This document shows positions 16,581 to 25,271 of a DNA stretch of 64,000 nucleotides, in pieces (positions within the stretch are counted from its first letter, which is position 1; the number at the start of each line of letters is the position of its first letter). The stretch comes from Streptomyces cirratus (lineage in GTDB: Bacteria; Actinomycetota; Actinomycetes; Streptomycetales; Streptomycetaceae). The position numbers and the translations under genes were made by a program. The notes under the pieces were generated by a model. The model was given only the letters and a program-made list of their open reading frames with translations. It had not been told where the DNA came from and made no database searches. The DNA lies in assembly GCF_014650775.1 (NCBI RefSeq), contig NZ_BMVP01000021.1:1-64000 (forward strand), given 5' to 3'.

Positions 16581-17408
16581 TCAACTGGCGAGTGGCGTGC
16601 GGTCCGGCCAGGGGGCGGACGCACCGCACACGGAACCTCCGGCGGCCAGCCAGCTGTCGGGAACCCAGCGGACGTCGACCACCGCGGGGGCGGGCCCGGC
16701 CACCGCCACGGCGGCGGCGTGGGAGGTGTCGGCGGGGATGCCGACCATGGTCCAGTCGTCCGGGTGCCGGTCGTGGTCGGTGCCGAGGTAGTCCTCGGCG
16801 GGTGAGCGGCTCAACCCTGTCCCGAGTCCCTTGAGAAACGCTTCTTTTCGAGTCCAGATCTGGCCGAAGAGCTGTCGGCGGGCCTCACCGGCCGCGGCCC
16901 GGGCGATCTCCAGCTGCTCGTCCGGGTGCAGCGCCTTCGAGCAGATGTCGACGGTCTCCACTCCGGGCAGCTTCTCCACGTCGACGCCGAGCGGCACCGT
17001 GCCCACGCCGACCAGTGCGACTCCCCCGCTGTGCGAGAGGGAGTAGTGCAGCGGTGGCGGCGGCGGGGACATCGCGGGGCGGCCGTGCGGTTCGCCGCAG
17101 CCCGGGCAGGGCTCGCGCATGAAGCGCACGTCCTGCGGCAGGGTCGCCGTGTACCGGCCGAGCAGCCGGCGCACCGCGACGTGGGCGGCGGCGTAGAGCA
17201 TGCCGTCGGAGCGCCTGATGAAGGCGTCCGTGCGCTTGCGCTCCTCCGCGTCCAGCTCCGCGACGGCCAGCGCTTCGGCGTCGGCCCCGGTGGGGCGGCG
17301 CACGAGCCACAGGTCGACCCGGTCCGGGGAGAGGGTGAAGTCGGCGTCGGGCAGGCCGAGGTGGTTGACGGTCGGGCGGGTGGCCGGGCGCAGGGTGGTC
17401 GTCGTCAT
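16581..17408 (-). CDS. Sfp-type 4'-phosphopantetheinyl transferase
   Basis: 275-residue enzyme converting apo carrier proteins to holo form. Core motifs: FMREPCPGCGEPHGRP, HYSLSHSGGVALVGV, GVDVEKL (Mg-binding) and WTRKEAFLKGLGTGL. Start ATG overlaps the carrier-protein stop (ATGA). It probably activates the neighbouring carrier protein, the type II PKS ACP and BpsA (inference). C-terminal half carries an extra acidic tail typical of actinobacterial members. Confidence 0.92.
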   Translation of the reverse strand: MTTTTLRPATRPTVNHLGLPDADFTLSPDRVDLWLVRRPTGADAEALAVAELDAEERKRTDAFIRRSDGMLYAAAHVAVRRLLGRYTATLPQDVRFMREPCPGCGEPHGRPAMSPPPPPLHYSLSHSGGVALVGVGTVPLGVDVEKLPGVETVDICSKALHPDEQLEIARAAAGEARRQLFGQIWTRKEAFLKGLGTGLSRSPAEDYLGTDHDRHPDDWTMVGIPADTSHAAAVAVAGPAPAVVDVRWVPDSWLAAGGSVCGASAPWPDRTPLAS

Positions 17409-17782
17409 GCCGGCACCGCTGCGCCGTGCAGGTGGGACTCCGGGCCGAACTGGCCGACGAGGCACTCGATGAGCTCCTGCGCGCTGTTCGCCGTCAGCAG
17501 CCGCTGGAGGTTCAGGTCGACGCCCAGCACCGCCTCCATCCGGTACTGCAGTTCGATTCCGGAGATCGAGCCGATGCCCAGGCAGCCCATCGGGCGGCCC
17601 GTCGTGTCGACGCGGTGAGGCTCGATGCCGAGGATGCGGCCGAGCTCCTCGCGCACGTACTGCTCCAGCATCCGGGTGCGCTCGCGCCTGCCGACGGTGT
17701 GCAGCAGGGTCACGTCCGGCGGGCTGATGTGGACCAGCCCGCTGTCCGTCTCATATGTGTGCGACATGTGAAGTGTGGTCAT
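17405..17782 (-). CDS. Stand-alone carrier protein (PP-binding domain)
   Basis: 125-residue protein with a phosphopantetheine domain at about residues 38-112: LGIGSISGIELQYRMEAVLG, where Ser72 is the predicted attachment site although the usual DSL reads GSI. A ~35-residue N-terminal extension precedes the domain. Its ATG overlaps the MFS stop (ATGA) and it is followed by the PPTase gene with the same kind of overlap. It resembles modular-PKS-type carriers more than the type II ACP at 23695-23970. Its substrate is unknown. Confidence 0.82.
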   Translation of the reverse strand: MTTLHMSHTYETDSGLVHISPPDVTLLHTVGRRERTRMLEQYVREELGRILGIEPHRVDTTGRPMGCLGIGSISGIELQYRMEAVLGVDLNLQRLLTANSAQELIECLVGQFGPESHLHGAAVPA

Positions 17783-19221
17783 GATGCTTTCCGTTCACGG
17801 CGTACGGGTGTCCCCGTGCGCCCGGGGGCGGGGAGGTGGGGAAGTCGGTTGCGGCCGGTCAGGGCGCTGAGTGCGACGCCCGCGCCGGTCAGGCCGACGG
17901 CGGTGACCAGGGCGAGCGCCGCGTCCCGGTCGGCCGGGTACAGCGCGGCGACGGGGACGGCCGTCAGGGCGGCGCCCAGCTGGACGCAGGTCTGGTAGAG
18001 CGCGCCGGCCGGCTGCCGGTGCTCGGGTGGGAGCCCGCCGGTCGCCTGGAGGTGCAGGGCGGTGAAGGCGAGGACGAAGGCGGCGCCGACGCAGCCCGTC
18101 GCGGGCAGCAGGTCGGTGAAGCCGGGGCCGCCGGGGCCGGCCCGCGGGTAGAGCGCGTAGCCGAGCGGCGCCGCGACGGCGCCCGCCGCCACGGCCCGGG
18201 CGGGTCCCAGCCACGACGCGAGCCGGGCCGAGTACAGGGCGCTCACCGCGAGGGGGGCGCCGGCCGGCAGGAAGGCGAGCGCGGTCTGCCAGGGGGTCGA
18301 GCCCGCCCGGTGCAGGTCCAGCGCCGCCACCAGCAGGAAGGCCACGTACGAGCCGTTGAGCGCGGCCGCGCCGATCGCGGAGCGCACCAGCGGTCCGTGG
18401 CCCAGCAGCCCGGCGGCGAGCAGCGGGCGCGGGGAGGCCCGTTCGGCGGCGACCAGGACGGCTGCGCTCAGCAGCGCCCCGGCGAAGGCGGCGCCCGCGC
18501 GGCCGGGTTCGCGCCCCGTGCCCACGGCGCAGGAGAGCCCGTACAGCAGCAGTGCCACCGCGGCGCCGAAGGCGAGGCCCGCCGCCGGCGCGAGGCGGGT
18601 GGCCCGTGCCCCGGGCCGCGGAGCGGGCCCGTCGCGCGGGACGAGCCGCAGGCCCGCGGCGAGCAGGAGCAGCGCGACGGGGGCCGGGAAGGCGAGGGTC
18701 CAGCGCCAGCCGACGCCGGTGAGCAGGCCCGACAGCAGCAGGCCCGCGCAGAACCCGGCGGCGCCGAAGAAGGAGTAGAGGGAGACCGCCCGGCGGCGGT
18801 CGGGGCCCTCGGGGACGGCGGAGACGAGGATGGCGAGTCCGGTGGGAGCGGTCAGCGCGACACAGCCGCCCTTGACGACGCGGGTGGCGATGAGCACCGC
18901 CGCGCCGTCGGCGAGGGCGCCGGCCAGCGAGGCGGCGGCGAAGAGCAGGAGGGCGGCGAGGTAGACGCGGCGCCGGCCCAGGCGTTCGACGAGCCGGCCG
19001 CCGAGGAGCACCAGCGAGCCGAACCCGGCGGCGAAGGCGCTGAGAACCCACTGGAGTCCCGGCACGGGCAGCCCGAGGCCGTCACCGATCCACGGCAGCG
19101 CCACGACGGTCGCGGACACCTCCAGGGCGTCGACCAGCATGTTCGCGGAGAGTACGGAGACCAGGGCCCAGCGGGTCCCGCTCCGCCCGGTCCCGGCCGG
19201 GGAGGTGGTCGAGGACTGCAT
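17779..19221 (-). CDS. MFS drug-resistance transporter (DHA2/14-TM type)
   Basis: 480-residue proton-driven exporter with the MFS motif A (GGRLVERLGRRRVY) after the second helix and DHA2-like N-terminus (VSVLSANMLVDALEVSATVVALPWI). It likely exports the polyketide and confers self-resistance (inference). First gene of the four-gene support operon; a strong terminator upstream isolates it from the PKS operon. Confidence 0.9.
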   Translation of the reverse strand: MQSSTTSPAGTGRSGTRWALVSVLSANMLVDALEVSATVVALPWIGDGLGLPVPGLQWVLSAFAAGFGSLVLLGGRLVERLGRRRVYLAALLLFAAASLAGALADGAAVLIATRVVKGGCVALTAPTGLAILVSAVPEGPDRRRAVSLYSFFGAAGFCAGLLLSGLLTGVGWRWTLAFPAPVALLLLAAGLRLVPRDGPAPRPGARATRLAPAAGLAFGAAVALLLYGLSCAVGTGREPGRAGAAFAGALLSAAVLVAAERASPRPLLAAGLLGHGPLVRSAIGAAALNGSYVAFLLVAALDLHRAGSTPWQTALAFLPAGAPLAVSALYSARLASWLGPARAVAAGAVAAPLGYALYPRAGPGGPGFTDLLPATGCVGAAFVLAFTALHLQATGGLPPEHRQPAGALYQTCVQLGAALTAVPVAALYPADRDAALALVTAVGLTGAGVALSALTGRNRLPHLPAPGRTGTPVRRERKAS

Positions 19222-19275
19222 GCTCTCGCTCCGGCGTGGGGGTGGGGAACCTGAAGGGACGAGAAGGAACGTGAA

Positions 19276-19315
19276 GGGCGGCCCGGCCGGGGAGGGTTCC
19301 CCGGCCGGGCCGCCC
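19276..19315 (-). terminator. Strong hairpin ending the type II PKS operon
   Basis: Perfect 17-bp stem (GGGCGGCCCGGCCGGGG, 19276-19292, and its complement 19299-19315) with a 6-nt loop, about 60 bp past the stop of the fused oxygenase gene. Confidence 0.85.
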
Positions 19316-19377
19316 GTGGCCGGCGTGGCGTGGGTGTTTCACGCCGGCGGCCTCGGGGGGGCGGTACGCGGCGGCGG

Positions 19378-21768
19378 TCAGCCGAGCAGCGTCCCGCCGG
19401 TGGCGTCGACGAACGAGCCGGTGATCCAGCGGGCTTCGTCGGTGGCGAGGAAGGCCACCACGTCGGCGATGTCCTCCGGCTCTCCGACCCGGTTGAAGGC
19501 GGACAGCGCCGCCATCTGTTCGACGGCCTCGGGGATGTCGAAGACCGGGTTGCCGTTGCGGGTGATGCCGGGGGCCACGGAGTTGATGGTGATGTTCCGC
19601 GGGCCCAGGGACTTCGCGAAGTGCAGGGCGAGCTGTTCGAGTGCGCCCTTGCTCATCGCGTACGCGATCTCGTCCGGGTTTGCGAACCGGGTCAGGCCGG
19701 AGGAGATGTTGACGATCCGGCCGCCGTCGGGCATGTTCCGCAGCGCCCGCCGGATCAGGAAGAACGGGGCCTTGGCGTTGACCGCGAAGATCCGGTCGAA
19801 GTGCTCGGGGGTGATCTCGGCGGCGCTGGTGGCGCCCATCACCCCGGCGTTGTTGACGAGGATGTGCAGGTCGGTGCTGCCGGTCCGGTCCAGCAGGCCT
19901 TCCTCCAAGTCGGCGAAGAGGCCTTCGACGTCGCCGTCGACGCCGAGTTCGGCGCGGATGGCGAAGGCGCGGCCGCCGTCCCGCTCGATGGAGGCGACGA
20001 CCTCGTGGGCGGCCGCCCCGTCGGTGGCGTAGTGGACGGCGACGAGCGCGCCGTCCTGCGCGAGCCGGCCGGCGACGGCGCGGCCCATGCCCCGGCTGGA
20101 GCCGGTGACCAGCGCGGTACGGCCGGTGAGCCGTTCCATGCCGTTCCTCCTCTTCCCCGCGGCCGCCGTCGCCGATGTGCGCGGCGTCGGCCGGTCGTGC
20201 GACTCCTGCGACTCCCGCGACTCCCGCGATGGAGCCGCGGACCGGGCGGCCGGGCGCGCGGTACGGGGCGACGCGGGCCCGAACCACCGTTCCAGGGCGG
20301 CCGTGAGGCCCGTTTCCCCGGGGCCGTCCGACCAGACGACGTGGCCGTCCGGCCGGATCAGCAGGGTGCCGGTCGCGCCGGTCGCGCCGTCCGCGCCGTC
20401 CGCGCCGGCGGATCCGTCGGTGGGCAGGGCCGTCGCCACGCGCACCCGGTCCGTCCAGGGTTTCGCCAGGGCGCGCAGTTCCTCCCGGCGGCCCTCGTCA
20501 CCCGGCGCGAGGAGCAGCAGCCCCTGCCCCGAGCGCAGCAGCGCGAAGGTGGTGGTCGTGCCGTCGCCGGTGACCGCTGCGCCCCGGGGGGCGCGCAGGC
20601 CCAGCATCCGGCCGTCGCCGGGGCCCGCCTCGTAGCGCACGTCGAGCCCCGAGACGGCTCCGGCGAGGTGGGTGCGTACGTCCTCGTGCCCGGTGAGCTC
20701 GGCGAAGACCTCCCGGACGGCGTCGACTTCGGGGCCGCCGAGCAGCAGCAGCGCCTGGGTCCGGACGTTGCTCCGGACGGCCTGTCCGACGGCGTGCCGC
20801 TCCTCGTGGTAGCTGTCGAGCAGCTCCTGGGAGCCGTGTCCGTTCAGCAGCGCGGCCAGCTTCCAGCCCAGGTTGAAGGCGTCCTGGAGGCCGAGGTTGA
20901 GGGCCTGGCCGCCGATGGGCATCTGCTGGTGCGCGGCGTCCCCGGCGAGCAGGAGCCGGCCGCGGCGGTAGTCGGCGGCCTGCCGGGAGGCGTCGCCGAA
21001 GGAGTCGACCCACTGCGGGGTGCCGGAGCCGATGTCCTCCCCGGTGACGCGCTTCCAGGTGTCGGCGACCTCCTGGAAGGAGGGTGTTCCGGGGCGCGGC
21101 GCGCTACCGTACTCGTGCACCATGACGCGGGTGACCCCGTCGGGGCGCCGGGCGGCGATGACCAGTCCCTGCTCAAGGCGTTCGAAGCGGCGGGCCGGGA
21201 TGTCGATGCCCGCGACGTCGGCGCGCAGGAGTTCCCGTTCGGCGTCGGTGCCGGGGAACTCGAAGCCGCCCAGGCGGCGCACGGCGCTGTTCTCGCCGTC
21301 GCAGCCGACGGCGTACTCGCCCCGTACGGTCAGCCGGGTGCCGTCGTCGGTGCGTACGTCGGCGACGACCCCGTCGGGGGTGACGGTCAGCCCGGTCAGT
21401 TCGTGCCCGCGCCAGACGTCGGCGCCGAGGTCGGCGGCCCACTGCCCGAGCACTTCTTCCAGGCGGGTCTGGGGGACCTTCCACTGGCCCGGGTAGGGCG
21501 TGGGCAGGCGGAGGTCGAGGGGGATCCCGCCGAAGTGGCCGGCGGGGTCGTTCGGGACGTCGTCAAGCCGTTCCAGCAGGCCGCGGATGTCGAGGATCTC
21601 CATGGTGCGGGCGTGGAGGGTGGAGGCCCGCGATTCGGTGGTCGGCGCGGTGAGCTTTTCGAGGACCACCACGTCCGCGCCCGCCAGCCGCAGCTCCCCG
21701 GCGAGCAGCAGTCCCACCGGTCCCGCGCCCACCACGATCACCTGGGTGTCGGTGTAGTCCCCAGCCAT
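19378..21768 (-). CDS. Fused FAD monooxygenase-SDR reductase (PgaM/UrdM-type angucycline tailoring enzyme)
   Basis: One uninterrupted 796-residue reading frame. Residues 1 to about 500 are an aromatic FAD hydroxylase: GAGPVG near 13, the GCDGENSAVRR segment, and GDAAHQQMPIGGQALN. A Ser/Glu-rich linker (RESRESQES) follows, then from residue 544 a complete SDR: VTGSSRGMG, NNAG, Ser and YAMSK. Fusions of this kind (PgaM, UrdM) perform ring-oxygenation/reduction in angucycline pathways and release the SDR separately from an internal start. Here such a start exists at 20139 with AGAGGAGG upstream. ATG at 21768, 2 bp after the aromatase stop. Last gene of the PKS operon. Confidence 0.92.
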   Translation of the reverse strand: MAGDYTDTQVIVVGAGPVGLLLAGELRLAGADVVVLEKLTAPTTESRASTLHARTMEILDIRGLLERLDDVPNDPAGHFGGIPLDLRLPTPYPGQWKVPQTRLEEVLGQWAADLGADVWRGHELTGLTVTPDGVVADVRTDDGTRLTVRGEYAVGCDGENSAVRRLGGFEFPGTDAERELLRADVAGIDIPARRFERLEQGLVIAARRPDGVTRVMVHEYGSAPRPGTPSFQEVADTWKRVTGEDIGSGTPQWVDSFGDASRQAADYRRGRLLLAGDAAHQQMPIGGQALNLGLQDAFNLGWKLAALLNGHGSQELLDSYHEERHAVGQAVRSNVRTQALLLLGGPEVDAVREVFAELTGHEDVRTHLAGAVSGLDVRYEAGPGDGRMLGLRAPRGAAVTGDGTTTTFALLRSGQGLLLLAPGDEGRREELRALAKPWTDRVRVATALPTDGSAGADGADGATGATGTLLIRPDGHVVWSDGPGETGLTAALERWFGPASPRTARPAARSAAPSRESRESQESHDRPTPRTSATAAAGKRRNGMERLTGRTALVTGSSRGMGRAVAGRLAQDGALVAVHYATDGAAAHEVVASIERDGGRAFAIRAELGVDGDVEGLFADLEEGLLDRTGSTDLHILVNNAGVMGATSAAEITPEHFDRIFAVNAKAPFFLIRRALRNMPDGGRIVNISSGLTRFANPDEIAYAMSKGALEQLALHFAKSLGPRNITINSVAPGITRNGNPVFDIPEAVEQMAALSAFNRVGEPEDIADVVAFLATDEARWITGSFVDATGGTLLG
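20139..20153 (-). promoter_or_regulatory. Internal ribosome-binding site for a separate SDR domain
   Basis: Inside the fused gene the sequence AGAGGAGGAACGGC directly precedes an in-frame ATG (20137-20139) that starts the SDR part (MERLTGRTALVTG). This is a near-ideal Shine-Dalgarno with good spacing, so a free 253-residue reductase (19378-20139) is expected, as known for PgaM. Confidence 0.75.
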
Positions 21769-21770
21769 GA

Positions 21771-22718
21771 TCAGTCCCTGTTCTTCTCGGCGTACGCCTT
21801 GGCGTGCCGCAGCGTGGCCAGGCTGTTGGTGCTCAGCGCGGTGCGCACGTACTGCCGGGCGTCCTCGACCGTCGCCCCCTCGCCGAGCACCTTGGCGATG
21901 TTCGCGGTGTTCAGGGTCACCGTGTGCTGCGAGGACGCGGCCACGCCCCCGTCGTTCTCGGTGAAGGTCCAGTACCCGGTGTGCAGGGTCATCAGGGCCG
22001 GCAGGGTGGTCTGCTTGTAGGCGATCCGGGTGTGCGGGAAGGTCACCCGGTAGGACTTGGTGGTGTGCAGCGACCCGTCCTTCGCGCGGGTGTCCATCTC
22101 CAGTTCCTGGAGCCCGGGGGTGTCCTCCGTCAGCCGTACGCTCGCCACGTGCGGCAGCCGGTCGGGCCAGGCGCCGGCCTCGTTGACGAAGTCGTAGACG
22201 TCCTTCGCCGAGCCGTCGACCTGGACGGTGTCCTCGAAGGAGAACGTCAGGTCCTCGGCGGCGTGGGCCAGCTCGAGGTTGGTCTTGAGCGCCGCGAGTT
22301 CGGAGCGCGAGTTGCGGTCGACGGCCTCGTCGATCCACGCGAGGTGCGCGGGGTCGTCGTCCACGGCCCGGTAGTCGTGCAGCAGCCTGACCCGCGACTC
22401 GCCGGCGGAGAGCGCCTCGACGACCCAGGCGCCGCCCATCGCGGCGACCGGCGGGGCCGGCAGTTCCTGGCGGAAGGTGATGCGCAGGGCCTCGGGGTCC
22501 AGGGTGCGGCGGGAGGTCCAGTTCTTGGCCTCGCCGTTGGCGGTGGCCCAGATGCGGATGTGCTCCTCGCCGGCGCCTTCGGCGATGTGGTCGACGTAGA
22601 TGGTCGGAGGGAAGATCCGGGGCCAGTTCCGGACCTCGGCGATCAACCGGTAGACGGCGGTGGCCGGGGCCGAGACCGTGATCTCGTGCTCGACTTCGCG
22701 CAGGCCGGGCTGCGACAT
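21771..22718 (-). CDS. Aromatase/cyclase (didomain SRPBCC)
   Basis: 315-residue ARO/CYC with two START-like domains: EVEHEITVSAPATAVYRLIAEVRNWPRIFP opens the first and FEDTVQVDGSAKDVYDFVNEAGAWPDRLP the second. It aromatises the first ring of the nascent decaketide after C9 ketoreduction. It lies between the ketoreductase and the fused oxygenase genes as in angucycline clusters. ATG at 22718 with GGAG-like upstream sequence. A divergent second paralogue is at 31892-32884. Confidence 0.93.
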   Translation of the reverse strand: MSQPGLREVEHEITVSAPATAVYRLIAEVRNWPRIFPPTIYVDHIAEGAGEEHIRIWATANGEAKNWTSRRTLDPEALRITFRQELPAPPVAAMGGAWVVEALSAGESRVRLLHDYRAVDDDPAHLAWIDEAVDRNSRSELAALKTNLELAHAAEDLTFSFEDTVQVDGSAKDVYDFVNEAGAWPDRLPHVASVRLTEDTPGLQELEMDTRAKDGSLHTTKSYRVTFPHTRIAYKQTTLPALMTLHTGYWTFTENDGGVAASSQHTVTLNTANIAKVLGEGATVEDARQYVRTALSTNSLATLRHAKAYAEKNRD

Positions 22719-22762
22719 GCTGGTGGCTCCTTGAGGCTCGGGACGGTTGGGGCGGTTCGGAA

Positions 22763-23551
22763 TCAGAAGTTGCCGAGGCCGCCGCAGACGTTGAGGGCCT
22801 GCGAGGTGATGGAGGCGGCGGTGTCGGAGGCCAGGTAGCCGACGAGGCCGGCGACTTCCTCGGGGGTGGAGTACCGGCCGAGCGGGATCTTCGCCTGGAA
22901 CTTCTCCAGGATGGCGTCCTCGGTGGAGGAGTAGGCGGCGGCGTACCCCTGCCGCACCCGCTGCGCCATGGGCGTCTCCACGTACCCCGGGCACACGGCG
23001 TTGACCGTGATGCCGGTGGGGGCGAGTTCGTTGCCGAGCGCCTTGGTGAAACCGACCACGCCGTGCTTGGAGGCGGAGTAGGGGGCGCCGAGCACGACAC
23101 CCTGCTTGCCGGCGGTGGAGGCGATGTTGATGATGCGGCCGCGCTTCTTCTCGCGCAGGCCGCCGGTGGTCAGCGCCTCGCGGGTGACGCGGAAGACGCT
23201 GTTGAGGTTGGTGTCGATGACGTCGTGCCACAGTTCGTCGTCGATGTCCGCGGTGACTCCGCCGCCGGAGCGGCCCGCGTTGTTGACGACGACGTCGATG
23301 GGGCCGAAGCGGTCGACGGCGGCCTGGATCCAGGTGCGGACCTCGTCGGTGGAACGGACGTCGACCACGGCTCCGGCGACGTCGAGGCCCTCGTCCTGGA
23401 GCAGCTTGACGGTCGCGGCGACGTTGTCGGCGCTGCGGGCGCCGATGAACACCCGGTGGTCCTGGGCGGCGAGCAGCCGGGCGACGGCCAGGCCGATCCC
23501 GCTGGTGGCACCGGTGACGACGGCGACCTTCTTCCGGTCGTGATCCGACAT
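22763..23551 (-). CDS. Type II polyketide C9 ketoreductase (ActIII-like)
   Basis: 262-residue SDR of the ActIII type: VVTGATSGIG, NNAGRSGGG (the actIII-family loop), Ser in IASTAGKQG and YSASK, and the family C-terminus ITSQALNVCGGLGNF. It reduces the C9 carbonyl of the poly-beta-ketone. ATG at 23551 is preferred because GGAG lies 10 bp upstream; a TTG 15 bp further up is less likely. Confidence 0.95.
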   Translation of the reverse strand: MSDHDRKKVAVVTGATSGIGLAVARLLAAQDHRVFIGARSADNVAATVKLLQDEGLDVAGAVVDVRSTDEVRTWIQAAVDRFGPIDVVVNNAGRSGGGVTADIDDELWHDVIDTNLNSVFRVTREALTTGGLREKKRGRIINIASTAGKQGVVLGAPYSASKHGVVGFTKALGNELAPTGITVNAVCPGYVETPMAQRVRQGYAAAYSSTEDAILEKFQAKIPLGRYSTPEEVAGLVGYLASDTAASITSQALNVCGGLGNF

Positions 23552-23640
23552 GTGTCTGTTCTCCAAAATGAGCTGGGTGTATCCGGGTGGGGGCGGCGGC
23601 CGCCGCTGCCGGGACGGACGCGGCCGGCCGCCGTACCTGC

Positions 23641-23680
23641 GCGGTCCTACGCGGTCCTACGCGGTCCTACGCGGTCCTAT
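23641..23680. repeat. Tandem 10-bp repeat (4 units)
   Basis: GCGGTCCTAC is repeated three times exactly and once with a final T, between the ACP stop and the ketoreductase start (a 143-bp gap). Its phase is one helical turn. Function unknown. Confidence 0.85.
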
Positions 23681-23694
23681 GCGTCTTGCGCGCC

Positions 23695-23970
23695 CTACGC
23701 GTCGACGAGGGCGGCGGCGCGCAGGGTCTCGTTGACGGCCGCGATCAGCGCGCGGGGCGTGCTGTTGTCGGTGAAGACGTCGTCGTCGAGGGTGATCGCG
23801 AACTCGCGCTCGATCCGGCCGCCGGTCTCCAGCAGCGCCAGCGACTCGTAGCCCAGGGACTCGAAGTCGGTGTCGAGGATGTCGCCGTCGAGGTCGATCT
23901 CCTCGTCGGCGCCGGCGCCGTCCAGGAGGATGCGCTTGAGGTCGTCGAAGGTGAATTCGGTCTTGGCCAC
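23695..23970 (-). CDS. Type II PKS acyl carrier protein
   Basis: 91-residue ACP carrying the growing polyketide on the phosphopantetheine of Ser43 (SLGYESLALLE). GTG at 23970 is preferred: AAGGGA lies 6 bp upstream and the length then matches type II ACPs; an ATG at 23985 would add five residues and has no good ribosome-binding site. Follows the CLF gene by about 80 bp. Confidence 0.93.
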   Translation of the reverse strand: MAKTEFTFDDLKRILLDGAGADEEIDLDGDILDTDFESLGYESLALLETGGRIEREFAITLDDDVFTDNSTPRALIAAVNETLRAAALVDA

Positions 23971-24053
23971 GGTGGGTCCCTTCATGGGTGGCTGGGTGTA
24001 TCGGACGGATCCGGCGGGTCCGGCGGTGTGGCCGGGCGCCGGCTCGGGCGCCG

Positions 24054-25271
24054 TCAGTCGACGGCGCGGACGATGACGGCGGAGTTGAAGCCGCCGCGGC
24101 CGCGGGCGAGGACCACGGCCGTGCGCACCGAGGCGGTCCTCGGGCGTACGGCGACCAGGTCGAGGTCGTAGGCGGGCGACAGCTCCACGTTGGTGGTCGG
24201 CGGGATCAGGCCCTCCCGCATGGAGAGCACCGCCGAGACGACGTCCACGGGAGCCGCGCCCGCGCCCAGCCGTCCCGTCGTCGTCTTCGGCGCGGTGACC
24301 GGCACGCCGCGCGGTCCGAACACGCTGGTGATGGCCTCGGCTTCCTCGCGGTCGAGGCGCTTGGTGCCGGCGGCGTCGGCGAAGACCACGTCGACCTCGG
24401 CGGGGTGGCAGCCGGCGTCGGTGAGCGCGGTGTCGATGGCCCGGCGCAGGCCGGGTTCGCGCCCGCTGCCGGGCCGGGGGTCGAAGGTCGCCCCGTACCC
24501 GGCGAGTTCGCCGTAGACGGTGCGGGCGCCGCGGGAGCGGGCGCTGTCCTCGTCCTCCAGGACCAGCAGGGCGCCTCCCTCCCCCGCTACGTAGCCCGCC
24601 GCGTCCTCGTCGAAGGGCAGATAGGCGCGCTCGGGTTCGGCGCCGGCCGACATCATGCCGCCGGCGAGCTGGGCCGCCCAGCCCCAGGGGGAGACGGGGG
24701 CGTCGAAGCCGCCGGTGGCGGTCAGCCTGCCGCCGGCACGGATCTGGCGCCGGGCCTGCGCAAGGGCGTCGAGGCCGCCGGCGTGGTCGCTGACGACGAC
24801 TCCCGAGGGCCCGGACAGACCGTGGCGGATGGAGATCTGTCCGCTGTTGGCGGCGTGGAACCAGGCGAAGGACTGGTAGGCGCTGACGTGCTTGGCGCCC
24901 CGGCCCCAGAGCTTGCGCAGCTCGTTGCCGCCGAACTCGACGCCGCCGGAGCCCGCCGCGGTGACCACGCCCATGCCGTACGGGTCGATGTCCCCCGGCG
25001 CCACCCCCGCGTCCGCGAAGGCGTGGTCGGCGGCGGCCAGCGCCAGCTGGGTGACCCGGTCGGTCTGCGGTACGAGCCGTCCGGGCAGGTGCTCCCTGGC
25101 GTCGAAGCCGTGGATCTCGCCCGCCAGGCGGGAGGGGTAGGAAGAGGCGTCGAAGCGGGTGACGGGGCCGATCGCGTTCTTCCCGACCCGGGTCGCCGCC
25201 CAGAAGTCCTCCACGCCGAGTCCGCTCGGGGCGGCCACCCCGATGCCCGTGACCAGGGTCCTGGCACTCAT
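24054..25271 (-). CDS. Chain length factor (ketosynthase beta subunit)
   Basis: 405-residue KS-beta forming the minimal PKS heterodimer with KS-alpha. The position equivalent to the KS-alpha cysteine reads VVSDHAGGLDAL: His163 replaces the Gln seen in most CLFs. The remaining fold (KTTTGRLGAGAAPVDVVSA, PTTNVELSPAYDLDLV) is typical. ATG overlaps the KS-alpha stop (ATGA 25268-25271), the usual translational coupling. Confidence 0.95.
   Translation of the reverse strand: MSARTLVTGIGVAAPSGLGVEDFWAATRVGKNAIGPVTRFDASSYPSRLAGEIHGFDAREHLPGRLVPQTDRVTQLALAAADHAFADAGVAPGDIDPYGMGVVTAAGSGGVEFGGNELRKLWGRGAKHVSAYQSFAWFHAANSGQISIRHGLSGPSGVVVSDHAGGLDALAQARRQIRAGGRLTATGGFDAPVSPWGWAAQLAGGMMSAGAEPERAYLPFDEDAAGYVAGEGGALLVLEDEDSARSRGARTVYGELAGYGATFDPRPGSGREPGLRRAIDTALTDAGCHPAEVDVVFADAAGTKRLDREEAEAITSVFGPRGVPVTAPKTTTGRLGAGAAPVDVVSAVLSMREGLIPPTTNVELSPAYDLDLVAVRPRTASVRTAVVLARGRGGFNSAVIVRAVD

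Noticed and set aside
19378..23100. 1240-codon single protein joining aromatase-antisense, monooxygenase and SDR
   Set aside because: The part beyond 21768 is out of frame with the real aromatase and ketoreductase; only 19378-21768 is a true fusion.
23641..23680. 10-bp tandem repeats as a CRISPR or coding repeat
   Set aside because: Too short, no spacers, and lies between stop and start codons.
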